DNA of 64,000 nucleotides from Calycina herbarum. Its lineage: Eukaryota; Ascomycota; Leotiomycetes; Helotiales; Pezizellaceae. Shown here in pieces: positions 22,201 through 33,000 of the stretch. The stretch's first letter is position 1. Each line of letters starts with the position of its first letter. The DNA lies in NCBI GenBank assembly GCA_001414485.1, contig LLEY01000071.1:1-64000 (forward strand). Direction: 5' to 3'. The position numbers were made by a program, and so were the translations under genes. The notes under the pieces are model-generated. The model saw nothing but the letters and a program-made list of their open reading frames with translations, did no database searches and was not told the DNA's origin.

Positions 22201-23211
22201 GCATTGTCGAAACGGCCTGGCCACATCGTTGACGCCTCAATTTTCACCACTTCGATAGGATTGTTGTTGAGAACGCCACCGTCAGCGAATTCCTGGTCAT
22301 GCCTTCCAATTTTAATAGGGTTAAAGAAGGTTGTAGCTGCTGAGGTAGCCCGGCACGCCTCCCAAATTTTGCACTCCTTCAACAATTCCACGTCAGTCGT
22401 TTCGTAAGACCTGAAATCGCCAGCTCTGAGTTTCCGGTCTGTGTCGCACAGACAAAACTGAGAATATGTCAGTCTCAATGCCAGATGTAACATTTGGTTC
22501 GGAAAAGATCTCTAGGCGATCCGGACTGGGCCATTTCGGCACGACAGCCTTCCGGCCTCTCACCAAAATTATTTCCATGAGTGCTAACTTACACTTTGCA
22601 TTTGGGGTCCGTGTCCTCTTGTAGCAGCTCAGAGTCGTCCAGTGTCTTTTCAGCAACTAGTTCCTTGATAGCTTGCTCTAGTATTCGGTGATCAAACTTT
22701 CCATTTGCTAGCAGAAAACTCTTGCCACGACTGAATAATCTGAACCTTGATCGCCTTGGTGTGAAAATACGTTTCGAGAGGTCTAGGTAGGCATTTTCGC
22801 AATCGTTGAGAGACATTCGTAGTCTACCCAGCATTATAGCTATCAACCTGTTCCATTGTTAGTCATTTAAAACATTACTTTTTCGGATCAGGAAATTTAC
22901 CCGCCTGTGCTCGTCCCTCCTATCATATCAAAGAACTCCCAAGGATGAACCTGCCGGCCTTCTTTTCTACTGACGTTTTCCATAATGTGCTTCAAAATCA
23001 AGATACTGGATAATCCACGAACTCCCCCTCCATCTACGTTGTGTTAGCAAAACAACACATGGGACACCTACGCGTTAACCGTGCTATGAATATATGTCAC
23101 CCCGGAAACAATTCCAGAACTACAGAAGCGATTGTGAGGAGGAACAAGAGAAAGCTCACCCAGAGAAAGAAGACGAAGGGGTCTCTGACTAGCCTCGTTC
23201 GATGCCGGCAT
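19244..23211 (-). pseudogene. Patatin-NACHT-ankyrin NLR-type protein with an in-frame TAG
   Basis: Minus-strand exons: 23211-23160, 23033-22901, 22847-22595, 22457-21896, 21846-21759, 21714-21661 and 21605-19244, about 1167 codons. The N-terminal patatin phospholipase has an oxyanion loop at LLSLDGGGVRGLS (Asp18), nucleophile Ser59 in GGTSTGG and catalytic Asp205 in FADGGVLNNNP. A NACHT ATPase follows with Walker A GHPGVGKST (about 432-440) and Walker B ILIDALDEC (about 537-544). The C-terminus has 4-5 ankyrin repeats (GNALQAAAGLGSKEIVALLL, ADPNIQGG, ADVNILGG). This is the architecture of fungal NLRs linked to self/non-self recognition and regulated cell death, such as Neurospora PLP-1. A single TAG at codon 826 (20270-20272) separates NACHT from ankyrin in the same frame, so it is a pseudogene, a truncated allele, or a readthrough case. 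The exon 3 donor must be GTGTAA to keep the frame. Confidence 0.8.
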
Positions 23212-23873
23212 TCTGTGTTACTGACGCGGAGGGAATTACGAATTACAGGACTGGAGATATGTGCGGAAGACCCCAATGAATACTCCGCAGATTGACAGCA
23301 TCTTCTCCAAAGGAAGGAAGTTGAAGTCATTAAGATCTAGGTTGAGGTTCTCAGCCTCAGCCTGATCTGCTCCAGCGCTTGAAAAGTTCCCATCATTGGC
23401 CAGGGTCCTTTAGAAAAACGCCTCGTCTTCCTCCTTGCGGTGTAACTCGAAAATAGACTGATAACGTAATGATTTCCATGAAATAAATACTCAATATGGT
23501 AAAATACGGCTGAAGTGAAGGTTCCTTTTCTGAATGGTTTTGCATACTTCATGAATTGGACACTAGACTTCTAGGGATTAATGCAAAACAACACACATTA
23601 TGTAGGATATAAGAAAACACTGGTTCAGAGACCAAACAATGCGTTATGAAATAACACCAAGATTTATAACATGCGATTTAAGTTGTGTTGTTGGAGTTCG
23701 AAAAGAGATGTCGTCCAAGTAGACTTGTGAGCTAACCCCACTAAAAAGTGACCTCGCGCCTCAGCACTCAGGCCAAAAGCCACCTTTACGACTTTCTATG
23801 GACCCCTCAACACCACCAAGACAGCTACATCCACAACTCCACCACCAGTCCCGTCCCTCCACAAACCGCAATC
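23212..23873. promoter_or_regulatory. Divergent promoter region, NLR gene and RET3
   Basis: These 662 bases separate the start codons of the minus-strand NLR gene and the plus-strand coatomer gene, so both promoters should lie here. No specific element is recognised with confidence. Open frames inside it are short and unconvincing. Confidence 0.35.
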
Positions 23874-24684
23874 ATGGCGCCCAGCATGTCCCTCTTCTCA
23901 ATCAACGCAATCATAATCCTAAACTCCGACGACGGCTCCCGCGTATTCGCAAAATACTTCAACGCACCCCATCACCAAACAACCGGGCGTACGTACTTCC
24001 CCGCCCCCTACCCCATACCCCCTCCCCCCAAATTCCCCCAATCCCTTCTTTCCCAAACCAACTAACTTTTCACAGATGCCTCACCCCAGACCGCGCCCTA
24101 CGCAGACGTCAAATCGCAAAAAGCATTCGAAAAGGGCCTTCTCGAGAAGACCGCAAAACAAACCGCAGACATCATATTATACGACAACAGGATTGTCCTG
24201 TACAAGAGTGAAAGCGATGTGATGATGTATGTGGTGGGTGGTGTGGATGAGAATGAGATTATGCTTTATAATGTGGTGCTGTGCTTGAGGGATAGCTTGC
24301 ATTTGTTGTTTAAGTACGTTCTTCCCTTCTCTTCCCCATATACCCTAGCCGGATACCCCCCTCACTCCTTCCCATACCCCCTTCTTCTCCCCATTCCGTC
24401 CGATCGGCCCAGAAGGAGTATGCTGATGAAGTTGAAACAGACAATCAGTAGACAAACGCACCATAATCGAAAACTACGACCTCGTCTCCCTCGCCATCGA
24501 CGAAATGGTTGACGACGGAATTATCCTCGAAACAGACCCCACAATTATCGTCCAGCGAGTCAGTAAAGCACCTACACAGGATGTCACACAGTTGAAGAGT
24601 ATCGATTTGAGTGAGCAGGGAATGAATAACTTGGCGCAATTTGGAAAGGCGAAGTTGGGGGATTGGCTGAGGCAGGGTTTGTGA
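23874..24684 (+). CDS. RET3: Coatomer subunit zeta
   Basis: Three exons: 23874-23988, 24076-24313 and 24441-24684, giving 198 residues (yeast Ret3 is about 190). The introns have donors GTACGT and acceptors CACAG and AACAG, and the joins restore conserved text. The longin-like fold is seen as SLFSINAIIILNSDDGSRVFAKYF, then KAFEKGLLEKTAK, DIILYDNRIVLYK, DVMMYVVGG, ENEIMLYNVVLCLRDSL, and after the last intron KRTIIENYD and LAIDEMVDDGIILETDP. It is part of the F-subcomplex of COPI, which coats vesicles for Golgi-to-ER retrieval; it is cytosolic and Golgi-associated. It is convergent with SUA5. This is a normal housekeeping gene with no defects seen. Confidence 0.93.
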
Positions 24685-25014
24685 AGGAGATATGTTTTTG
24701 GTGGAAGCATTATATTGAACGGGGGTCGAGGGGAATGGATGCTCTGAGGAGTACTTGTTGAAGAAAAGAAAAGGGTTCGTGGGTAACCTTGGGGAGATGG
24801 GGGGCGAGGAAGAATATCAAAATGGGAGGGAGCAAGATAGATTTGGAGTTCAGGTACATCAAGCACAGCGTTTTTGCCGGAGGCTCTCCTGGCATGGAGA
24901 TGAATTTTACGAGACTTCACATTCATCACATCACGATGTTGCACATGCAATTGGGAAATGTGCGATTATTTTTATTTGAGCAGGGTCAAGGCTGTGAAGT
25001 CTATGAGTAAAGAT

Positions 25015-26355
25015 TTATGAGTTTTCAATGACAGAAGCAGCTTTGCGAAGTCGGTTCATGACTGCTGCTGCGATATCCCCTTCATCATCAATTCCTTCCA
25101 CATAGATGACATCGACATTTCTCTTGTCTAGTTCTCTAAGTGCAGAAAATAATCCGTGCGCGATGTCCTTGGTGTCATTTCCGAGGGAGATCCCAATCAA
25201 GTTGGCAACGTGATTTATTGTTGCTTTTGAGAGATTTCCAGCCCAGATGAGTTTCCCGAACTCCAACTGACAGGATGTGCCTTCCAATGGTTCGTCAAGA
25301 TCTGAAAGGGTGACCACGCTGACATCATCGCTGTTTCTAGCTCCTCGAGCGTTGAATCCAGCCCATTTCACCCAGTTACGAGTACTGACAATACCAATAG
25401 TAGGAATAGGGCTCGAATTGTCTTTTTGCAAGATGGCCCTTCGAGCTTCCAGCGGAAGTCCAGTCAAGGATGTCTGTGATGTATTCTCATACAGAATAAC
25501 CTTCGCCTTTGGGCTGTAGTGTTTGTACTTCATACCAGGAGCTCGGGGTGCTTTCGAACCCAATTCGCTCTGATCTTTGTATCCTTTGACAACATTTTCC
25601 CACCCGGCACATTCTTTGATTCGATCAATGCTTAACCCTCCTGGTCTCAGCAAAACAGGAGGATCGCAAAGTCCGTCGACGACAGTGCTCTCTACCCCCA
25701 CTTGACAAGCTCCACCATCAAGTATAAGCTCAATCTTTCCATCGAGATCATGACGAACGTGTTCGGCGGTTGTTGGGGAAGGTTTGGTGGAGGCATTCGC
25801 AGAAGGCGCAGCAAGAGGTACTCCAGCTAACTTGATGAGCGACAAGGCGAGAGGAGAGTCGGGCATTCGTGCTCCGAATGTTTCCAACCCAGCAGTAACT
25901 TCAGGCGCCAATACTCTGGGGGTTGGGTTAGGCAGAAGAATGGTCAAGGGACCCGGCCAGAACTTCTTGATCAGATCCCGATAGATTTCTGGAATTGGAT
26001 CCGCTGCGGACTCGTTCTTTCCCAGAAGACTTCGCAGCATCGTAAGGTCGCAGACATGGATAATGAGTGGATTGTCCGATGGCCTTCCCTTCGCTTTGTA
26101 AATCCCCTTGACCGCTTCGCTCCTCGTTGCATCTGCTCCCAATCCATACACAGTTTCTGTCGGAAACCCAACAGGTATACTGCTCGTCTTGAGCTCCTTC
26201 GCTGCTTCTTGCAGAGGTTTGAGGTTTTCTGTCTTCGTAGGAACATCCCACTCTTCCAAGGTAGCTTTATCTTTGAAAACACCTAGATCATTCGTATTGA
26301 CTGGCAGAATGCGCGTTTTGAGGACGGCGGCCTCTCTGGTAGAGTTGGAACCCAT
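25015..26355 (-). CDS. SUA5: Threonylcarbamoyl-AMP synthase
   Basis: Uninterrupted 446-residue frame, the usual length for fungal Sua5. The N-terminal YrdC domain is visible at about 56-250: VGFPTETVYGLGADA, IYKAKGRPSDNPLIIHV, FWPGPLTILL, RMPDSPLAL, AAPSANASTKPSPT and GVESTVVDG. A linker with APGMKYKHYSPKA follows, then the C-terminal Sua5 domain. The enzyme makes threonylcarbamoyl-AMP from threonine, bicarbonate and ATP, the first step of N6-threonylcarbamoyladenosine (t6A) at position 37 of ANN-decoding tRNAs. It is cytosolic and possibly mitochondrial. It is divergent from PRE2 and convergent with RET3, with a 330-base gap. Confidence 0.95.
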   Translation of the reverse strand: MGSNSTREAAVLKTRILPVNTNDLGVFKDKATLEEWDVPTKTENLKPLQEAAKELKTSSIPVGFPTETVYGLGADATRSEAVKGIYKAKGRPSDNPLIIHVCDLTMLRSLLGKNESAADPIPEIYRDLIKKFWPGPLTILLPNPTPRVLAPEVTAGLETFGARMPDSPLALSLIKLAGVPLAAPSANASTKPSPTTAEHVRHDLDGKIELILDGGACQVGVESTVVDGLCDPPVLLRPGGLSIDRIKECAGWENVVKGYKDQSELGSKAPRAPGMKYKHYSPKAKVILYENTSQTSLTGLPLEARRAILQKDNSSPIPTIGIVSTRNWVKWAGFNARGARNSDDVSVVTLSDLDEPLEGTSCQLEFGKLIWAGNLSKATINHVANLIGISLGNDTKDIAHGLFSALRELDKRNVDVIYVEGIDDEGDIAAAVMNRLRKAASVIENS

Positions 26356-27200
26356 TTTGATAGCTGCTTCGAGAGTTTTGAAAAACTGTTCTGCTAGACT
26401 TCGACGGATGGGAAAAGCCAGCTTGAAGGAGTTCTACCTCCGTATTCGGCGACTTCGACGTTTGTAGAATCCTGTGGAAGTCGTTTGAAAGGTATTGAAC
26501 ATTCTTCGTGTGATCTCATCTGCTGGTGTTGGTTTATGGATGCATTTGGGGTTGTTGCAAATATTTGCATTTGTTGGTGGAAAAGATGTGAATGAGTCGA
26601 GGTGGAAAATTTGGCGAGGCTGCAAGGTTAGCGCAAGGCTGAGAGATTTGACGAACCTTGCCAAATATCGACCAAAGTTTCTTAAGACTGTCTTCAAGTT
26701 TCCAATTAAGATACTTCCAAGCCAAATAATCCTAGAGATATGCTTGAGTTTTTCTTAGCCGAATGAGACGACGTTTTGCAGCTAGAAGTAGCCTTTAGGA
26801 CGGAGAAAAGTTCGCGCTGGTTGGAGGATAAGCTAACGAAACGGCGCAAGATCTTGGGAACTAGTTTGCGGAACTCGGGTTTAGACAAGCTTGTCTAGAA
26901 TGAACCTGAAAAATAAATATGTTCTTTTGGTTGATATCTTCTACAAAATCCAGGAGAACTTCAAGGTCGATTTTGATATCTAGTTGAGTGACACGTGATG
27001 ACGCTAGCCCGAAATGGGACCTGCATTAGGCCTTGCCTCGCTGACGCGAACGCTGCCGCGAAGTCAAGCTGCCTGAAGCTCCAGTTCTGAACAGGGAATC
27101 TATTGACAACACCATCAACTTTGTAATCTACACCTTTTCCCTCAACGCCATCCGCCTCAATTTCCTTCCACTTTCCAACACTCCTTCACAAACCGTCACC
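26356..27200. promoter_or_regulatory. Divergent promoter region, SUA5 and PRE2
   Basis: 845 bases between two oppositely oriented housekeeping genes. A CACGTG palindrome, next to TGACG, lies near 26992-27002 on the PRE2 side and could bind bHLH or bZIP factors. This is seen as sequence only. CT-rich leader sequence precedes the PRE2 ATG. Confidence 0.35.
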
Positions 27201-28220
27201 ATGGATACTCTCGTCGCTCAATACAGCCGGCCTATGTTCGAGAAGGAGAACCATTGCGAGGATGACCAGATGGAGCTCTACCAACCCGCACCTAGCCTGT
27301 CCCTGAAGTTCGCCATGCCACCAGTCGCACAAGTACGTTCTTCCCATCACTCCAGGTGTATTCCACAGCTTTAGAACTCACCTTCAACCAATCTGTGATG
27401 TATGCTGACGTTTATCCCCATCTAGCCCTCAGCCTGGCTCCGAGCAGCAACAGACGACCATGCCAACCCCAACTGCCCCATCAAAATCGCACACGGTACC
27501 ACCACACTCGCATTCAGATTTCAAGGCGGTATCATCGTAGCAACAGATTCGAGAGCGACTGCAGGAAACTGGATTGCTAGTCAAACGGTCAAGAAGGTTA
27601 TCGAGATCAACAGCTGTTTACTGGGCACAATGGCTGGTGGTGCTGCTGTGAGTTCTCCATTTGAGTTACTTTCGATTTTGGAATACTCAAACAACAGAAA
27701 CGGGGCTGATGTGAAATAATAGGATTGTCAATACTGGCTCGCATACTTGGGAATGCATTGTCGAATGCACGAACTCAGACACAAACGCCGAATCTCGGTC
27801 GCTGCTGCTTCCAAAATCCTCGCAAATATCGTATACTCATACAAGGGAATGGGTCTATCTATGGGAACAATGTGTGCAGGTGTCACTCCATCCGAAGGTC
27901 CAGCGCTCTACTACATCGATTCCGACGGAACACGACTAGCTGGAAACCTATTCTGTGTCGGATCCGGTCAAACCTTTGCATACGGTGTATTGGACGCAGA
28001 GTACAAATACGATTTGACCGAGCAAGAAGCTTTGGAGTTGGGAAGCAGAAGTATTTTGGCCGCCACCCACAGAGATGCGTATTCTGGAGGTTTTATCAAC
28101 TTGTATCATGTAAAGGAAGACGGATGGGTCAAGCACGGTTTCAGCGACACGAATCCAATATTCTGGAAGACGAAATTGGAGAAGGGCGAATTCTCGAACG
28201 TTACGAGCGAGATGGTGTAA
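27201..28220 (+). CDS. PRE2: 20S proteasome subunit beta-5 (chymotrypsin-like)
   Basis: Three exons: 27201-27332, 27426-27647 and 27723-28220, giving 283 residues. The first 68 residues are the propeptide; cleavage after AHG exposes the catalytic Thr (residue 69) in [11 protein letters not shown]. Counting from that Thr, Asp17 (ATDSRATAG) and Lys33 (TVKKV) of the active site are present. [13 protein letters not shown] spans the second intron. [12 protein letters not shown] and [15 protein letters not shown] are the usual C-terminal marks. It is the core protease of the 26S proteasome, in nucleus and cytosol. No defect is seen. Confidence 0.95.
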
Positions 28221-29199
28221 GATGGAATGGAATAATACAACCTGGGAAGGATCTTTTTTCTTTACATTGTCTCAATAGCAAGCATACAATGGGGGTTACG
28301 TGGACAGGCACTGAGAGTGGCCGAGTGTATACTACTGCTTTACTTCTCGAGTGGTATTAAGTATGAAACTCTTCTGATTGCTTTGCTTTCTTTTTTTCTG
28401 GTGACTTGTTTTCTTACGTCTTGGTCGTTTACAGTATGAAGGAGATGTTTCCATCCAGATCTTTATCTTCGACATCGTTCCGGGGCGCACCAAACTGGGA
28501 TATATTTATCTTCCAACTATATTGAACTGGGATCACTCTCGATTATCCGGGTCTTTTGTGCCAGATAATTGGTTGTCCATGTGGCTTGTGTTGTACTGGC
28601 AGGTGCAGGTGACTTGGCTTGCTTGGTCATTTTAGGGCATGTTGAAATTAAAAAAACATCATCGCAATAATTGTACTTTCCTCGACAAACCACGATCAAC
28701 GAACACATCCCACCACAAGATCTGGGCCCAAGAGCCCTTGCTCTTCTCAAAAGTTTACTGCCAGCTAATACATAAACCAGGCTATCAGTTCCTTATGGCT
28801 GGTGTTCCTATAGTATTCGAGTCAATATCGCCGATAAACTGAATTGTTCATTTTTTAGTGTCTAACTGCAACCCTCTTTTGCCTACTCTCGGTAACTTGT
28901 TGTCACGGCGTTATCATGTTACGACTCATTTTTGTTCTAAAATCTCTGCTATTGGTTTTTATTTTCTATCTGAACGAATTTATTTGTTTTAGTCCTTTAC
29001 CTAACTCCCGTTTTGGGACTCCCACCTCTCATGTTGCACGCTGCAGCCTTTGATTCTCAAGAACACCGTAGATTCTGAACGCACTTATTGCAGGATAACA
29101 CATAACTTTCAGGTAAGTACGGAGTATTGCATTTACAGAATAGTAAAGTTCAGAAAGACGAGACATTTTTAAAAGGAAGGCAAAGTCAACTCGTAGTGC
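28221..29199. other. Intergenic, no supported gene
   Basis: 3' flank of PRE2 and further sequence with only short frames. Nothing recognised. Confidence 0.45.
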
Positions 29200-29204
29200 A
29201 TGTT

Positions 29205-29560
29205 TTGCCGATGGGTGGTCTACTCGCTACTTGCTAGCTTACCTGTTACTCTACTCCGTATGGTTGACTCGCAAAATGTTTTTGGCCCCCATATTCCATG
29301 GTTGACTTACTCCGTAATTGGCAGCTTACTCGCCATTCTGATCGCTCACTCGCTACTTGCTAGCTTACCTGTTGATTTATAGCTTACTCGCCACCTACCA
29401 GCTTACTTACAATCTCCCTTCGCCCCCAAATGTATTGGTTGGCTTACTTGATAACTGACAGCTTACTGGTCATTTGATAGAGTACTCGCTAATTGAGATT
29501 TTACTATAGCTTACCTGCGACACTTCGGGTAAGCCAACCTATCAAATTTGAGGGCTAAAA
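29205..29560 (+). repeat. Degenerate tandem repeat built on TTACTCGCC/TAGCTTACC words
   Basis: Words of the form (A/C)GCTTAC(T/C)(C/T)G recur about every 20-40 bases. CTCGCTACTTGCTAGCTTAC followed by CTGTT occurs twice exactly, near 29223 and 29346, and GCCCCCATATTCCATGGTTG is echoed by GCCCCCAAATGTATTGGTTG. It is non-coding and looks like an old minisatellite. Confidence 0.6.
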
Positions 29561-29609
29561 TGCCAGATCACGTGCTATCAACCACAACTACACAGCCATC
29601 CGGCCAGCG

Positions 29610-29634
29610 TTTTTAGTCTATGATAGACTAAAAA
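29610..29634. repeat. Perfect 25-bp palindrome (12-bp arms, 1-base centre)
   Basis: TTTTTAGTCTAT, then G, then ATAGACTAAAAA. It could form a hairpin or be a dyad binding site; the role is unknown. Confidence 0.85.
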
Positions 29635-30094
29635 CTCATTTTGATACTTGGTTAAAATTCTCATCAACGCGACGGGTTTGGTCTTGGGGAATAGAGAACG
29701 TTTTACTTTGTAGGTGCAGCAAAAAAGAAAATTTAATAGAGGGAGTTCTTTGGCGAAATAGGGCGGCTGGCTGGGCTGGTATGTTTGTAGAAGGAAGTTG
29801 ACAACTATTAGGTGTGAGCTTGGCTTCACTACGTCCAATATATCCAGAGCCCTTCTGGTTGGTATTACTAGTCTTTCGATTTGCAAATCGAGGGGGGTTC
29901 CAATTCATTGCATTTTGCATCTCTCGGTTACCATGTTTCAACCGTAAAGGATTTTCGTATAAGACCTTGTGTCTCAACCGTAAAGGATTTTCGTACTTAT
30001 ACCGTGTGTACAAGGAAGGTTCGAAGGATCTACTATATGTAGTTTGTTCGACGTGCTCGATAAGTAAATGTAAGAGAGGATGAGTTAATTCTAA

Positions 30095-33000
30095 TGTTAC
30101 GGGCCGAATGCAAAGAGGTCAATGGATAAGGTTGTCTTTATTATAAGAAGAATCAACTAAGGAAGGAAAGAGAAGAAGTCTATTCTACGTACGAGGGAAG
30201 GGGTCTTATACCCCTTGCCTCGAGGTTCTTTAGTAAGTATAAGCTATAAGGAACTAAGATGTCGTTATAGCTCTCGTCATAGCTTTTGTCATCGAGGTGA
30301 TTGATTTGATTTATTCATACTCGGTTCTAGCCGCCCGCCGTAGGGCGGCTATGCTGGAGTGGTCTAGTTTCGGCGCAGCTGCCGAAGTACGCTTACTGCA
30401 TTTAGCAAGCGTACTTTACTTTATCACTATATAGTAACCAGCAGCCTCCTCTACTAGACGGTCTAGCTTCTATCTATAACTATATATATAATATAAAAGA
30501 AGTGCTTTACTTAATCTTTTTAGAGTATATTAAGTTCTTTAGCTACTACTTCTACTAGCTATCTTATATCCTTATATCTTTAGTCTCCTCCTAGCGTTCT
30601 ACTTTATCTTTCTATACTATACTATAACTCTTAAATTACCTAAGAAGTTATATCTATTCTATAAATCTTATTATCTTTATAGCTGTTTTTAACTTATTTA
30701 AGATTACCTTTAGATCTAACTACCTCCTTCTCTTAAATTCTCTTAGTCATAGGTCTTTAAATTTTTAATATCTTAATATAATATATTCTATAGTTTATCT
30801 TCTCTCTCTATATTTATATCCTAGATTATTATACCTAAGTACGTTCCTCTTCTAAAAGAAATCTCTTAATCTAATCTTTTCTATATATATCTAGATTAGT
30901 AAAGAGCTTTACTACTTCTTTAGCTTCTAGTAAAGACGTAGAATCTTATATATTAGCTTCTAAGTATATTTATATATAGCTCTCTCTCTTAGTTCTAAAT
31001 CCTACTTATATACCTACTTAACTCTTATCTACCTTATAATCTACGTCTTTAGAGTTACTTATAAGTAGTATATCTTAGTTTAAATAACGTTTAAGTTTCC
31101 TTAGTTCCCTTCTAATTATAATTTTACTATACTCTTAGCTATCTTATCTACTACTTTATTTCCTTAAATACTTATATAAGCTAGTATCTATCTTATCTTA
31201 ACCTAGATTCCGTAGTTCTTCTATAGCTTATCTATTAGAGCTACTACCTTAATAGCTACGTATATACCTAATCTACTAGTTAAGTACTAAAGTGTTCTAA
31301 TAGCTACTTAATTATCTATAAAGATAACTACTTTATTTCTTTTATTCCTACTCTCTTAGTCCTAGACTATGATCTATAAAGCTAGCTTAATTCCTTAAAG
31401 TTCTATAGTATATATTATTAACGTTTTACTATTTCCTATATATACTATTTTTATATATTTAGTTAGAGACGATATTATAGTAGCCTCTATATAATTATCT
31501 ATACTACTTTTATTAATATAGATAAAGATACTATTTAAAAAGTGTTTTAAGAAGTTCTTATATTATGTCTTTACTATTTCTACGTTTAGTATAATAGATA
31601 TACTTAGTTCTTACTACTATAGTAGTATAATATATAGTAGGATTATCTCTTATTCTATAATTAATATACTTTAATATAGATATAAACATCTATAAATATA
31701 TCTTAGTAGACTTATATATAGTCTCTAACTCTCTTAATTTAAATTATTAGAATAGAACTCTTCTAAAGCTAGTATTTTATCTATAGTAAGGATTCTTCTA
31801 ATTATCTTAGTACTAGTCTTCTAGATCTGCTATTCTATAGAGAAGAGATAGAGTTCTATATCAAGGGTTAGATCTAATATTACTTTATATACCTCTTCTA
31901 TAGTTCTAGCTACTTTTACTTAAAGTCTTTTAAAAGAATTAATTATTTCTATAATATAACCTTCTCTATATTCTTATATAACTAACTATATAAAATAGCT
32001 ATATATTATCTATAAAATAACTACTACTTAATAGATCCTTCTAAGTTTAGTAATTCCTATTCTCTATATAAAGCTAGCTAGACTAGCTAGTATATTAATA
32101 GAATTTAATACTTTTATTCTAATATCTTAGATATATTATTTCTAGTTTAATACTATATTAAGTATAATACTTAGGTATTTATAACTTAGTTAAAGATAGA
32201 CTTCTATCTAGTCTATTTATATTTTATAGTCTATATCTATATTTAGTATTTATTACTTTCTTATATAATAAGTAAGTTAGAATTTACTTAGAGCGAATAC
32301 TAATATATATCTCTTTACTTATATTATAACCTATTTTATTATCCTTTCTAGGCTTTTATATATCTCTTCTATTAAGCTTCCTTATTATAAGATTATAATA
32401 TTATTAATATATCTTATTATAAGAGTATTGTTTTCTTAATTATAGATGTTAATTAGATTAGTATTATAGTATAGGTATAATATAAGCGAGAGTAGTAACC
32501 TTTAAAGAATACCTATCGTTATTTAGTAGGTGTTTAATTTAAATACGTTAAAAATTATAACTATGTTCTAGTCTATTAAAAAGCTAGCTATCTATCTAAC
32601 CGTTCTTTCGTCTATTCTACGCTTACGTAGGTTATAAAGCAGCCTCGTATATAAAACGTTATTAAACGTCTCTAAGACGTCGAGTAGAAGAAGGCTTACT
32701 ACCTATGTCTTAGATGAATTCTAAGCTATATAAATCTTTTTAATAATAGTATAGACAGCGTACTCTATTAACCTCCTCTTCCGTCCTCCTATATAAGTGC
32801 TTAGAAGTAGTTAGTATACCTCTATTACGTAACTGATTCTCTTTATAATAATAGCGTTTATAATCTTATCTATTATATTTATTAATATAATTAGTCGATA
32901 TACCTTAGGTATAGTATAGTCGTCTTTACTAGGCTTACGAAGGACAATCGTTATAGACTACTAGAAATGTATTAAGTAGTATTCTAGGTAAAGACTTCAG

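Noticed and set aside
23097..23330. 77-codon minus-strand frame as a separate gene
   Set aside because: It overlaps the first exon of the NLR gene, which is supported in another frame by the LLSLDGGGVRGLS join.
29578..30083. Overlapping frames of 89-125 codons on both strands
   Set aside because: They contain a direct repeat (CAACCGTAAAGGATTTTCGT, near 29938 and 29974) and have no domain signal.
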